Shown here one piece after another: positions 6,462 through 12,272 of a stretch of DNA of 12,272 nt. Position 1 is the stretch's first letter. The number at the start of each line of letters is the position of its first letter. Below the pieces are notes generated by a model that was given only the letters and a program-made list of their open reading frames with translations, was not told the DNA's origin and did not search any database. The DNA comes from an uncultured Clostridia bacterium (GTDB lineage: Bacteria; Bacillota; Clostridia; Lachnospirales; Lachnospiraceae), in the NCBI GenBank assembly GCA_946620335.1, contig CAMONF010000280.1:1-12272 (forward strand). The letters run 5' to 3'. A program made the translations under genes and the position numbers.

Positions 6462-6552
6462 ACTGCCTCCATCAGAACGCCTGACCGGGAAAATATTCCC
6501 TCCATACTAAACACTGACCCAACCTTTTACCTGCATTGATGGACTTGCTTGA

Positions 6553-6606
6553 AAAAAGAGAGGCTGCGGGGAAACGCTGATGCGTTTCCCCACAGCCTCT
6601 CTTTTT
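6553..6606. terminator. Strong bidirectional terminator between spoVG and the esterase gene
   Basis: GGGGAAACGC (6568-6577) pairs with GCGTTTCCCC (6582-6591) around TGAT. After one C/A mismatch, GAGAGGCTG (6558-6566) pairs with CAGCCTCTC (6593-6601). AAAAA on the left and TTTTT (6602-6606) on the right extend the stem and provide U-tracts in both directions. It serves the convergent spoVG (plus) and carboxylesterase (minus) units. The 6462-6552 stretch before it shows nothing else. Confidence 0.95.
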
Positions 6607-6638
6607 GCATACGTCAAACCAGGACGTATAGTCGGATG

Positions 6639-8198
6639 TCAGTTTTCGTAGAAGCGGATGTCTCCCCAGACTTCCATCAGGTGTCTGCGGTCGAGTTCCT
6701 CCGTGCGGGTCGTGCGGTCGTAAATGCGGACCGGGGACTTGGCGGCGGTAAAGCGGGCCCAGTCGGGATTCGGCTCGCCGGTCTTTATGAAGCGGACCCA
6801 GTCGCTGTGGATCTCATTTACCATCTGGGTGAACAGATCCTCGCTCTCGCCGTCAAACATGAAATGGGTGAAGGGGTGATTCGGCTTCACGAAGACGAAG
6901 GGAAGCTCAAAGGCGTGGGAAGCTTTCCAGCCGGTGGCGATGCCGGACTTGGTGATGAGCTCATAGCGGTACATCCAGACGTTGTCCGAATGCTGGGCGG
7001 CGCCGAGGGCGACCTTGACGGCCGGCATCTCGAAGGCGTAGTCCGTGGCAAAGCGGATGAAGGGATCGCCGCCGATCTGCCGAATATCGCCCGTAAGGGG
7101 CGGTACGGAGGAAGAGAGGGAATTGGAGGAATCCTTAAAGAGGGTGAAGCTATCGCGGCCGCCCTCGTGGTAGAAGCCGATGATCTGGGGCAGGGAGGCG
7201 GAGTTGCCGTTCTTCTCCAGCATTTCCGTGATCATGGTCCAGTTGTTGGGGAAGCCGGTGTTTTCCGGATGGACGAACATGGTGCCTTCATGCATGTTGG
7301 TGCCGATGATGACCCGGATGCCTTCGGCGCTGCCGCCGCGGATCGCGTCGATGGGGCGGACGGGCAGAAGGTCGTCCTGGATGGGGCCGGGCAGGAACAT
7401 GCCCGGGTTCTTGTACTGGTGCTTGGCGGTCACGTACTCATGGCCAATCAGGAAGAGGCGGGGGTCCATGGTACGCAGCTTGGGCAGGTCCTTCTCGGTC
7501 CAGTTCATGCCCTCGAGGAAGAGGTCGATGTTCTCCCGGGCGGTCTCATGGGTCATGACGCAGTTGGGCAGACCGCTCTCGATGATGGCCTGGGTGAAGC
7601 AGCCCTTGACGCCGGTGCAGGCCAGCATGTTGACGACGGAGGCGCCGCCCGCCGACTCGCCGGCGATGGTGATCCGCTCGGGATCGCCGCCGAAGGCTTC
7701 CACGTTGGCGCGGATCCAGTTGAGGGCCAGGATCTGGTCGGACAGGCCGCAGTTGGAGTCAAAGTCCTCGCAGCCGGGGTAGGTGGTGAAATCGTAGAAA
7801 CCGAGGATATTGGTCCGGTAGTTGAAGGAGAAGAAGAGGACGTCGTCGCGCACGAAGGCTTCGCCCGTGTACATCTCATCGGAGGAGTAGCCGGTGTTGT
7901 AGCCGCCGCCGTAGATCCAGACGAAGACGGGAAGCTTGTCGCCGGTCATTGGGCGCTGGACGTTGACGGTCAGGCAGTCTTCGTCGCCCATGACCATGCC
8001 GTTGTTGTACTGGATGGGGGCGTTGCCGTATTCCTTGGCGTCAAAGATGCCCTCCCAGGGTGTGACCGGGATGGACCTCTTGAAGCGGAGCTCTCTGACC
8101 GGAGCCTCTGCGTAGGGAATGCCCAGATAATCGATCCGGCCTTCGCGCTCATAGCCGCGGACCTTGCCTGAAGTTGTGGTTACGATATGCTCTGTCAT
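6639..8198 (-). CDS. Type-B carboxylesterase
   Basis: Alpha/beta-hydrolase of the carboxylesterase type-B family, expected to cleave ester bonds of small or carbohydrate-linked substrates; the natural substrate is unknown. EDCLTVNV (73-80) is the family signature 2. The oxyanion motif is WIYGGGY (94-100), with Tyr in place of the usual His of HGGG. GESAGG (180-185) holds nucleophile Ser182. NMHEGT (301-306) places the acid at Glu304, and KASHAFELPF (425-434) places the catalytic His at 428. The triad looks complete and the 519-residue length is normal. No signal peptide, so cytosolic. AAGGAGGAG (8203-8211) lies just before the ATG. The promoter is probably in the AT-rich gap 8212-8355. Its position after a glycoside hydrolase on the same strand suggests removal of acyl groups from an imported glycoside (inference). 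Confidence 0.9.
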   Translation of the reverse strand: MTEHIVTTTSGKVRGYEREGRIDYLGIPYAEAPVRELRFKRSIPVTPWEGIFDAKEYGNAPIQYNNGMVMGDEDCLTVNVQRPMTGDKLPVFVWIYGGGYNTGYSSDEMYTGEAFVRDDVLFFSFNYRTNILGFYDFTTYPGCEDFDSNCGLSDQILALNWIRANVEAFGGDPERITIAGESAGGASVVNMLACTGVKGCFTQAIIESGLPNCVMTHETARENIDLFLEGMNWTEKDLPKLRTMDPRLFLIGHEYVTAKHQYKNPGMFLPGPIQDDLLPVRPIDAIRGGSAEGIRVIIGTNMHEGTMFVHPENTGFPNNWTMITEMLEKNGNSASLPQIIGFYHEGGRDSFTLFKDSSNSLSSSVPPLTGDIRQIGGDPFIRFATDYAFEMPAVKVALGAAQHSDNVWMYRYELITKSGIATGWKASHAFELPFVFVKPNHPFTHFMFDGESEDLFTQMVNEIHSDWVRFIKTGEPNPDWARFTAAKSPVRIYDRTTRTEELDRRHLMEVWGDIRFYEN

Positions 8199-8269
8199 AA
8201 TGCTCCTCCTTTACTTTTTAGATGGTTAAGATACGCCGCTTGTCCTGCCTTGCCCAAAGAGGCGTTCAA

Positions 8270-8331
8270 CTGCCTGATATATAATATAGTAACAAATTGA
8301 ATATCCTTCGTGTTAAAAAGTACGCTTTAAC
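8270..8331 (-). promoter_or_regulatory. AT-rich putative promoter/operator of the esterase gene
   Basis: The 157-nt gap between the two minus-strand genes holds an AT-rich core around 8278-8300. On the minus strand TTAACA (8311-8316) is a reasonable -35, but the hexamer at 17 nt is poor and the better TACTAT (8286-8291) lies 19 nt away, so the exact -10 is unclear. GTTAAA (8312-8317) and TTTAAC (8326-8331) form an inverted repeat with an 8-nt centre covering this -35, a plausible operator. No strong terminator for the preceding hydrolase gene is visible, so some read-through is likely. Confidence 0.35.
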
Positions 8332-8355
8332 CGCTGACGGGCGGCGGAGAGGATG

Positions 8356-9570
8356 TTAACGGCCGCTTGGGAGTTTTTGCGAAATCCGCCGGCCGATGGC
8401 GGCGAGGTCCGCCGTGCTGCCCGTCATCTCCTGGATGGCCCTGGCCCTGGCCCTTGGCTGGCAGCCGTCCTCCGGGTCCGTGAAGAGGCCAAAGTAGACT
8501 TCCGTGAGTCCGCCGATCTGGTTGTCCTCGATGCCGCTGCGGGAGAGCATGGCGTTCTCATTGAGGAGACGGAAATTGTGGAGGGTCCGCACGTAGGGCA
8601 TTTCAGCCGCGTAGCGCATGATCTTCTGGTTGTATTTCCCGTAACGCGCCTCCCAGTCGGGGTGGCCGCAGTCTGTGAAGCCGGCTTCGGTCAGGATGGC
8701 CTGCTTGCCGCCGTCGCCGTACTTGCGCATGACCCGGTAGCAGGCGTCATTGAAATCCCGCCAGAGGGTATCCGGTTCCTCCACGTCCAGGAAGAGGTCC
8801 ACATCCGCCACCTCCCTGGTCGTAAAAATGTAGGGGTGCCAGGCGACGATGTCGAAGTAGTCGTCGGTGTTCTCCGACCAGTACCGCCCGCTTTGGATCC
8901 GCTGATAGACCTGGTCCAGTGCCCAGGCCGCGCCGTACATGACCGGGAAGAAGTCCGGCATGCCGCCGCCCAGGGCGGGCGTCGAGAGGGCCGGAGAGAA
9001 GCTGGCCACCAGGGCCTTGGGATTGCCGCGGCGGATGCCCCTGGCCGAGAAGTACATCATGTCGACGGCGATGTCGTATTTTTCATCGGGGCTGAAGGGG
9101 CGGCTCATGTCCGTCATGAGGAACCCGTCCGGATGCAGGAAGGCGTTGAGGTTCCACTCGTTGCCCACCTCCCAGATGGCCACCTCGGGAAAGAGACTTG
9201 CCATGGTGCACCAGGATTCCTCCAGCATCCGGAGGGCCTGCATGTACAGGCTGCCCTCCGTGAGGTCCCTGGCCGGCATGGCGTGCCCCGTCCGCTGGAT
9301 GCAGCCCTCCGGAAGGAACCATTCGTGGCTCATTCCGGTGACCTCAATGTCCAGCTCGGCGGCACGCTTCAGCAGCTTCTTGTGGCGGGCCAACTCCGCC
9401 GGGTCGGGTGTGACCGGATCCTTCAGGATTTCCGTGATGTGCATCCAGGAGCGGAGGGCCCGGCAGCCAAGCCCTGACACCAGGTCAAGGTAATCCGCAG
9501 CGGGGATTCCCTGGTCCCGCTCCCTCTGCACGAGGGGTTCACCGATTCCGAATAGTCTTTCCTTATTCAA
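8356..9570 (-). CDS. Intracellular glycoside hydrolase, clan GH-A-like
   Basis: Predicted retaining glycosidase with a TIM-barrel fold. IWEVGNEWN carries the Asn-Glu pair expected of the acid/base and ILTEAGFTD carries the Glu expected of the nucleophile, 157 residues apart, as in clan GH-A families such as GH5 or GH39. I cannot fix the family or substrate. I prefer the TTG start at 9568-9570 (404 residues), because AAGGGAG (9576-9582) lies 5 nt upstream and the protein then begins with NKERLFGIGEPL. A longer reading from TTG at 9627 (423 residues, the two Glu at 157 and 314) has no ribosome site. There is no signal peptide, so it acts in the cytosol on an imported substrate. It is divergent from an AraC-family regulator and followed by the esterase gene. 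Confidence 0.75.
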   Translation of the reverse strand: MNKERLFGIGEPLVQRERDQGIPAADYLDLVSGLGCRALRSWMHITEILKDPVTPDPAELARHKKLLKRAAELDIEVTGMSHEWFLPEGCIQRTGHAMPARDLTEGSLYMQALRMLEESWCTMASLFPEVAIWEVGNEWNLNAFLHPDGFLMTDMSRPFSPDEKYDIAVDMMYFSARGIRRGNPKALVASFSPALSTPALGGGMPDFFPVMYGAAWALDQVYQRIQSGRYWSENTDDYFDIVAWHPYIFTTREVADVDLFLDVEEPDTLWRDFNDACYRVMRKYGDGGKQAILTEAGFTDCGHPDWEARYGKYNQKIMRYAAEMPYVRTLHNFRLLNENAMLSRSGIEDNQIGGLTEVYFGLFTDPEDGCQPRARARAIQEMTGSTADLAAIGRRISQKLPSGR

Positions 9571-9636
9571 GCGCGCTCCCTTCCGGTGACTTGTCAGCCT
9601 GCCTGTATGTTTTCTGTTTAAGTTCAAAAATATATT

Positions 9637-9665
9637 ACCCCTGCAGACCCCTTTCCTGATATAAT
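9637..9665 (+). promoter_or_regulatory. Promoter of the AraC-family gene with a 10-bp direct repeat
   Basis: TGATATAAT (9657-9665) is a perfect extended -10. The -35 position (9637-9642) does not match TTGACA; instead ACCCCT occurs at 9637-9642 and again at 9647-9652, a direct repeat with one-helical-turn period. Repeats in this place fit binding by an activator such as the AraC-family protein itself. The start near 9672 gives a leader of about 80 nt, which contains the palindrome TTTCGAAA (9688-9695). The hydrolase promoter on the other strand must lie in the same 9571-9749 gap; I could not place it firmly. Confidence 0.5.
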
Positions 9666-9749
9666 TATTTTGTCCTTTTTGTTTTTATTTCGAAACCCTA
9701 TAGAAAATGACGACCTGCCGCCGACAACCTGCGATAAGGGGGTGCACTG

Positions 9750-11003
9750 ATGCCTGATATTCTGGAGACTCTGCGTAAATTTGCCCTGGTCACGAAAACA
9801 GACCTGCTTGTGGAGTTCGAAGAGCCCGCCGACCGAGGGGAGGCTTTGCCGGAGGGGGAGGCGGCCGCCAACCGGATTGAATGTCTGGACGGCGTTCCCT
9901 ACGACAATCCTGTCATGACCGACCCGGCTTTGCGGGATAAACTCCGCAAAGGGGCGGAAAATCTCGATTTTCCCTTTATGTGCCGGGATAAATTCGAGGT
10001 CTATTTCGCCTGCACCCGGGGAAAGGGCCTTTACTGCTACATCGGGCCGCTGAGCGCCCGGCGGCAGGACAAGGCTGCGGAGCGGCGTTTTTATCAGAGC
10101 TATGGCATCGTCCCGGACGATGTGCGAGCGCTTCGCTTCTTTACCTTCCAGGAGATCCTCTATATCATCGAGCTTGTCGACCAGATCCTGAACGATCGCG
10201 TTTACGAGGAGACTGAGATCTTTTTCCGGAACGGTCTGGCCGGTCTGGACCGGAAGGGCCATGTCCGGGAGCAAGCCCTCTATCTCCTTCGGGAGGAGGA
10301 TGAAAATGAAGACAGCACCACCTGGCGCCACACCTACCGCGAGGAGCGGAGGCTCATGGATGCCGTCAGGGAGGGTCGGACCGAGGAAGCCCTGCGCTTC
10401 AGCCGCCTCATGGACGTCGACGCCGGCCGGCTGGCCAAGGAGGACCTGACGCATTGGCGGAATCTGGCGATCGTAGCCATCACGCTCACCTCCCGGGCTG
10501 CCATCGAAGGCGGCCTCTCCCCGGAGAGCGCCTACAGACTCAGCGGCTATTACATTCAAAAATGCGGCACCGTGAGCTCCGTGACCCAGCTGTTGGGTCT
10601 CCGGGATTACTGTATCCGGGAGCTCACCGACCTGGTCCACGAAAAGCTCTCCCGGAACCATACGTCCAATTACACTGAGCAGGCCAAGTCTTATATCGCA
10701 AAGCACTACCGGGAGAAGATCCATCTGGAGGTAATGGCCGATACCCTCGGCATTTCTCCGGCCTACCTCTCCAGGCTCTTCAAGAAGGATACGGGTATTT
10801 TGCTGCAGGACTATGTGGTCAAGGTGCGGGTGGACCGCGCATCCAACTTCCTCCGGTACTCGGACCTGGGGCTGGCGGAGATCTCGGAGTATGTGGGGTT
10901 TCCGTCGCAGAGTTATTTTGGGAAGATATTTAAGAAAGAGATGCATATGACACCCAAGACCTACCGGGACCGGTATAAGGTGCCGGAGTGGGGGCAGAGG
11001 TGA
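9750..11003 (+). CDS. AraC-family transcriptional regulator
   Basis: DNA-binding regulator of 417 residues. The C-terminal ~100 residues (308-407) are a complete AraC/XylS double helix-turn-helix: YIAKHYREKIHLEVMADTLG (315-334) and SPAYLSRLFKKDTG (336-349) form the first, and LGLAEISEYVGFPSQSYF (373-390) with GKIFKKEMHMTPKTYR (391-406) the second. The N-terminal ~300 residues have no membrane segment and contain FACTRGKGLYCYIGPLS (about 86-102), resembling the sensor part of clostridial AraC proteins of the kind annotated near YSIRK surface proteins; the ligand is unknown. AAGGGGG (9736-9742) precedes the ATG. Divergent placement suggests it controls the glycoside hydrolase and perhaps the esterase (inference). 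Confidence 0.9.
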   Translation: MPDILETLRKFALVTKTDLLVEFEEPADRGEALPEGEAAANRIECLDGVPYDNPVMTDPALRDKLRKGAENLDFPFMCRDKFEVYFACTRGKGLYCYIGPLSARRQDKAAERRFYQSYGIVPDDVRALRFFTFQEILYIIELVDQILNDRVYEETEIFFRNGLAGLDRKGHVREQALYLLREEDENEDSTTWRHTYREERRLMDAVREGRTEEALRFSRLMDVDAGRLAKEDLTHWRNLAIVAITLTSRAAIEGGLSPESAYRLSGYYIQKCGTVSSVTQLLGLRDYCIRELTDLVHEKLSRNHTSNYTEQAKSYIAKHYREKIHLEVMADTLGISPAYLSRLFKKDTGILLQDYVVKVRVDRASNFLRYSDLGLAEISEYVGFPSQSYFGKIFKKEMHMTPKTYRDRYKVPEWGQR

Positions 11004-11007
11004 AAAA

Positions 11008-11040
11008 GGGGACGGTTCCTGGTTCGAAAGAACCGTCCCC
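11008..11040. repeat. REP-like GGGGACGGTTC hairpin, also a minus-strand terminator shape
   Basis: GGGGACGGTTC (11008-11018) and GAACCGTCCCC (11030-11040) are perfect 11-bp complements around an 11-nt loop. GGTTC is repeated at 11021-11025, so an alternative hairpin GGTTC-GAAA-GAACC (11021-11034) can form. There is no T-run on the plus side (ACAAGTTTCC), so it is a poor terminator for the AraC-type gene that ends 5 nt before it. On the minus strand it is followed by TTTTT. The sequence resembles short palindromic elements scattered in Firmicutes genomes and linked to IS200-like REP transposases (from memory, not checked). Confidence 0.6.
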
Positions 11041-11059
11041 ACAAGTTTCCTTCCCAATA

Positions 11060-11076
11060 TGTTAAGCAATTATTAC
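11060..11076 (+). promoter_or_regulatory. WalR-box-like direct repeat
   Basis: TGTTAA-GCAAT-TATTAC matches 11 of 12 specified positions of the WalR (YycF) consensus TGTWAH-N5-TGTWAH. Its centre is about 60 nt upstream of the predicted start of the gene at 11152, a usual activator position. WalR is known to activate cwlO-type cell wall hydrolase genes in Bacillus, which fits the product downstream. A TATTACAA/TTGTAATA inverted repeat (11071-11078 and 11102-11109) overlaps it. Confidence 0.4.
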
Positions 11077-11094
11077 AAAAAGTTAAAATAGGTC

Positions 11095-11123
11095 TTTCTT
11101 ATTGTAATACTTCATGATATAAT
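11095..11123 (+). promoter_or_regulatory. Extended -10 promoter of the cell wall hydrolase-like gene
   Basis: TGATATAAT (11115-11123) is a perfect extended -10. The -35 at 17 nt is TTTCTT (11095-11100), weak, so an activator or the extended -10 must compensate. Expected start near 11130, so the leader of about 20 nt contains little besides the ribosome site AGAAAGGAG (11133-11141). Confidence 0.65.
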
Positions 11124-11151
11124 GCTCCTTGCAGAAAGGAGCACTATCCCT

Positions 11152-12272
11152 ATGTTCAAAAAGAGATTGACATACACGATTCTGGCCGCTGTCCTTTCGG
11201 TGTCCATGGCCCTGCCCGCCCTGGCTGACACGCAGGATGAAATCGCCGCTGCCGAATCTGCCAAGTCCCAGGCCGAGGCTGAGCTGGCTGCGACCAACGA
11301 TAAGATTGATGGCCTGGAGGAGAAGAAGGGTGAAATCGAGACCTACCTGAATGACCTGAACAGCCAGATGGGTGAGCTGTCCTCGAAGCTGGATTCCCTG
11401 TCCGACCAGATCTCCGCCAAGGAGGTCGAGATCGAGATGACCAAGGGCGCCGTCGAGCGGGCCAAGCTGGAGGAGCAGTCCCAGTATGAAGATATGAAGG
11501 GACGCATCCAGTACATGTACGAGCACGGGAACACCGATTTCCTGGTCGCTCTCTTAGAGTCCGAGAGTCTTGCCGAGCTGCTCAACAGGGCGGCCCAGAT
11601 CCAGGCCATTTCCGAGTATGACCGCAACCGCCTTCTGGATTACAAGGAAATCAAGGAAGCAGTCATCGAGCAGGAGGAGACCCTTCAGGAGGAGCAGGAG
11701 AGTCTGCTGGGCCTTAAGGAGGAGGCGGAGGTCAACCGCACCGAGATAGCCGCGCTGGTGGATTCCACCCAGGAGGAGCTGGATACTTACCTCGCCTCGT
11801 TGAGCGAGGAGGAGCTGGAGGCTTCCAACTTAAAGAGCCAGATCGAAGAGCAAATCACACTGCTGGATGCCCTCAAGGAGAAGGCCGCCGCGGAGGAAGC
11901 TGCCCGTCTGGAGAAGGAACGTCTCGAGCGCGAAGCCGCGGAGCTGGCTGCCCGGAAGGCTGAGGAAGAACGCAGAGCCCGCGAACAGGCTGAGCGGGAA
12001 GCCGAGGAGGCCAGAAGGGCCGCGGAAGCTGAAGCCGCCCAGGCTGCTGAGGAAGAGGAGGAATACGAGGAGCCTTCTTACGAGGAGGAAGAATCCGGCG
12101 AAGAGGAATACGAGCCGGAGGAAGAATCGGAAGAGACATCCCAGGAAAATGAAGGCACATCCTCTGAAGAGGAGGAGCCTGAACCGGAGCCCACGCCCGA
12201 GCCTACGCCTGAGCCTGAACCGGAACCCGAACCCGAGCCGACACCTACCCCCACGCCGGAACCCGAACCGGA
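11152..12272 (+). CDS. Secreted coiled-coil protein, CwlO/PcsB-like cell wall hydrolase N-terminus (partial)
   Basis: The gene runs off the right edge with no stop in 373 codons. Residues 1-25 are a signal peptide (KKR, hydrophobic core, ALA before Asp26). Residues 26-300 are mostly coiled coil, broken at about 103-165 by the PcsB/CwlO-type segment RIQYMYEHGNTDFLVALLES and LAELLNRAAQIQAISEYDRN. Residues 240-300 are an Ala/Glu/Arg-rich helix, 300-342 are very acidic, and Pro-Glu/Pro-Thr repeats follow. In the family the missing C-terminus is usually an NlpC/P60, CHAP or M23 peptidoglycan hydrolase activated by FtsEX. That domain is not seen here, so catalysis is inferred. The ATG is preceded by AGAAAGGAG (11133-11141), 10 nt away. 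Confidence 0.85.
   Translation, partial: MFKKRLTYTILAAVLSVSMALPALADTQDEIAAAESAKSQAEAELAATNDKIDGLEEKKGEIETYLNDLNSQMGELSSKLDSLSDQISAKEVEIEMTKGAVERAKLEEQSQYEDMKGRIQYMYEHGNTDFLVALLESESLAELLNRAAQIQAISEYDRNRLLDYKEIKEAVIEQEETLQEEQESLLGLKEEAEVNRTEIAALVDSTQEELDTYLASLSEEELEASNLKSQIEEQITLLDALKEKAAAEEAARLEKERLEREAAELAARKAEEERRAREQAEREAEEARRAAEAEAAQAAEEEEEYEEPSYEEEESGEEEYEPEEESEETSQENEGTSSEEEEPEPEPTPEPTPEPEPEPEPEPTPTPTPEPEP
12178..12272 (+). repeat. Pro-Glu/Pro-Thr low-complexity coding repeat
   Basis: From codon 343 to the window edge every second residue is proline, alternating with Glu or Thr (PEPTPEPTPEP type), encoded by near-repeats such as GAACCCGAACCCGAG. It is an extended, probably surface-exposed or wall-spanning linker between the coiled coil and an unseen C-terminal domain. 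Such tracts are prone to slippage and length variation. Confidence 0.85.

Noticed and set aside
6549..8171. A 540-codon plus-strand open frame opposite the esterase gene
   Set aside because: It is the antisense of a gene with a complete catalytic triad, starts inside the terminator hairpin, and has the His/Asp/Gly/Val-rich composition typical of antisense frames in GC-rich genes.
8353..9477. A 374-codon plus-strand open frame opposite the glycoside hydrolase
   Set aside because: The minus-strand frame has both catalytic Glu motifs; the plus frame has no recognisable motif and antisense-like composition.
9624..11069. A 481-codon minus-strand open frame opposite the AraC-family gene
   Set aside because: It is antisense to a clear AraC double helix-turn-helix, with no ribosome site or domain, and it would begin within or beyond the REP-like hairpin.

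Overview
The window looks like chromosome from a moderately GC-rich member of the Clostridia, most probably Lachnospiraceae. The evidence is a SpoVG, a DnaD-domain protein paired with a DnaI/DnaC-type helicase loader, a long-form (396-residue) PRPP synthetase, purine-rich Shine-Dalgarno sites, extended -10 (TGnTATAAT) promoters and a CwlO/PcsB-like secreted coiled-coil protein. This assignment is inference from protein family features; no rRNA or database search supports it. I saw no CRISPR array, transposase, phage module, tRNA or rRNA.

Left part (about 1-5150, mostly minus strand). A bidirectional terminator (179-219) closes the region. To its right, read leftwards, are murC (cell wall precursor ligase), then a tightly packed operon of a DnaD-type replication initiation protein, a DnaI-like helicase loader and prs (PRPP synthetase). 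The last two overlap by 4 bases and the first two are 2 bases apart. The gap between murC and the DnaD gene holds a cluster of DnaA-box-like 9-mers around an extended -10 promoter and a perfect 17-bp inverted repeat, so DnaA may control the primosome genes.

Middle (about 5150-6610). A minus-strand promoter drives murC. A divergent plus-strand extended -10 promoter drives a region of about 250 nt with no convincing protein but many nested complementary arms, including one pairing the start of the transcript with its end. This is my best candidate for an undescribed structured RNA. It is followed by a strong hairpin, a roughly 400-nt stretch without a clear gene, a terminator-like hairpin and spoVG. 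A very strong bidirectional terminator (6553-6606) separates spoVG from the next, convergent gene.

Right part (about 6610-12272). A probable carbohydrate-related locus has a type-B carboxylesterase and an intracellular clan GH-A-like glycoside hydrolase (both minus), with an AraC-family regulator divergent from the hydrolase. The shared intergenic region carries a 10-bp-period direct repeat next to the regulator's promoter. After the regulator comes a REP-like hairpin, then a promoter with a WalR-box-like direct repeat, and a secreted coiled-coil protein of the CwlO/PcsB type that runs off the right edge inside a Glu/Pro-rich linker.

Most genes are ordinary housekeeping genes. The items most worth follow-up are the candidate RNA at about 5429-5712, the DnaA-box cluster at 3642-3829, the WalR-like site at 11060-11076 and the REP-like element at 11008-11040.
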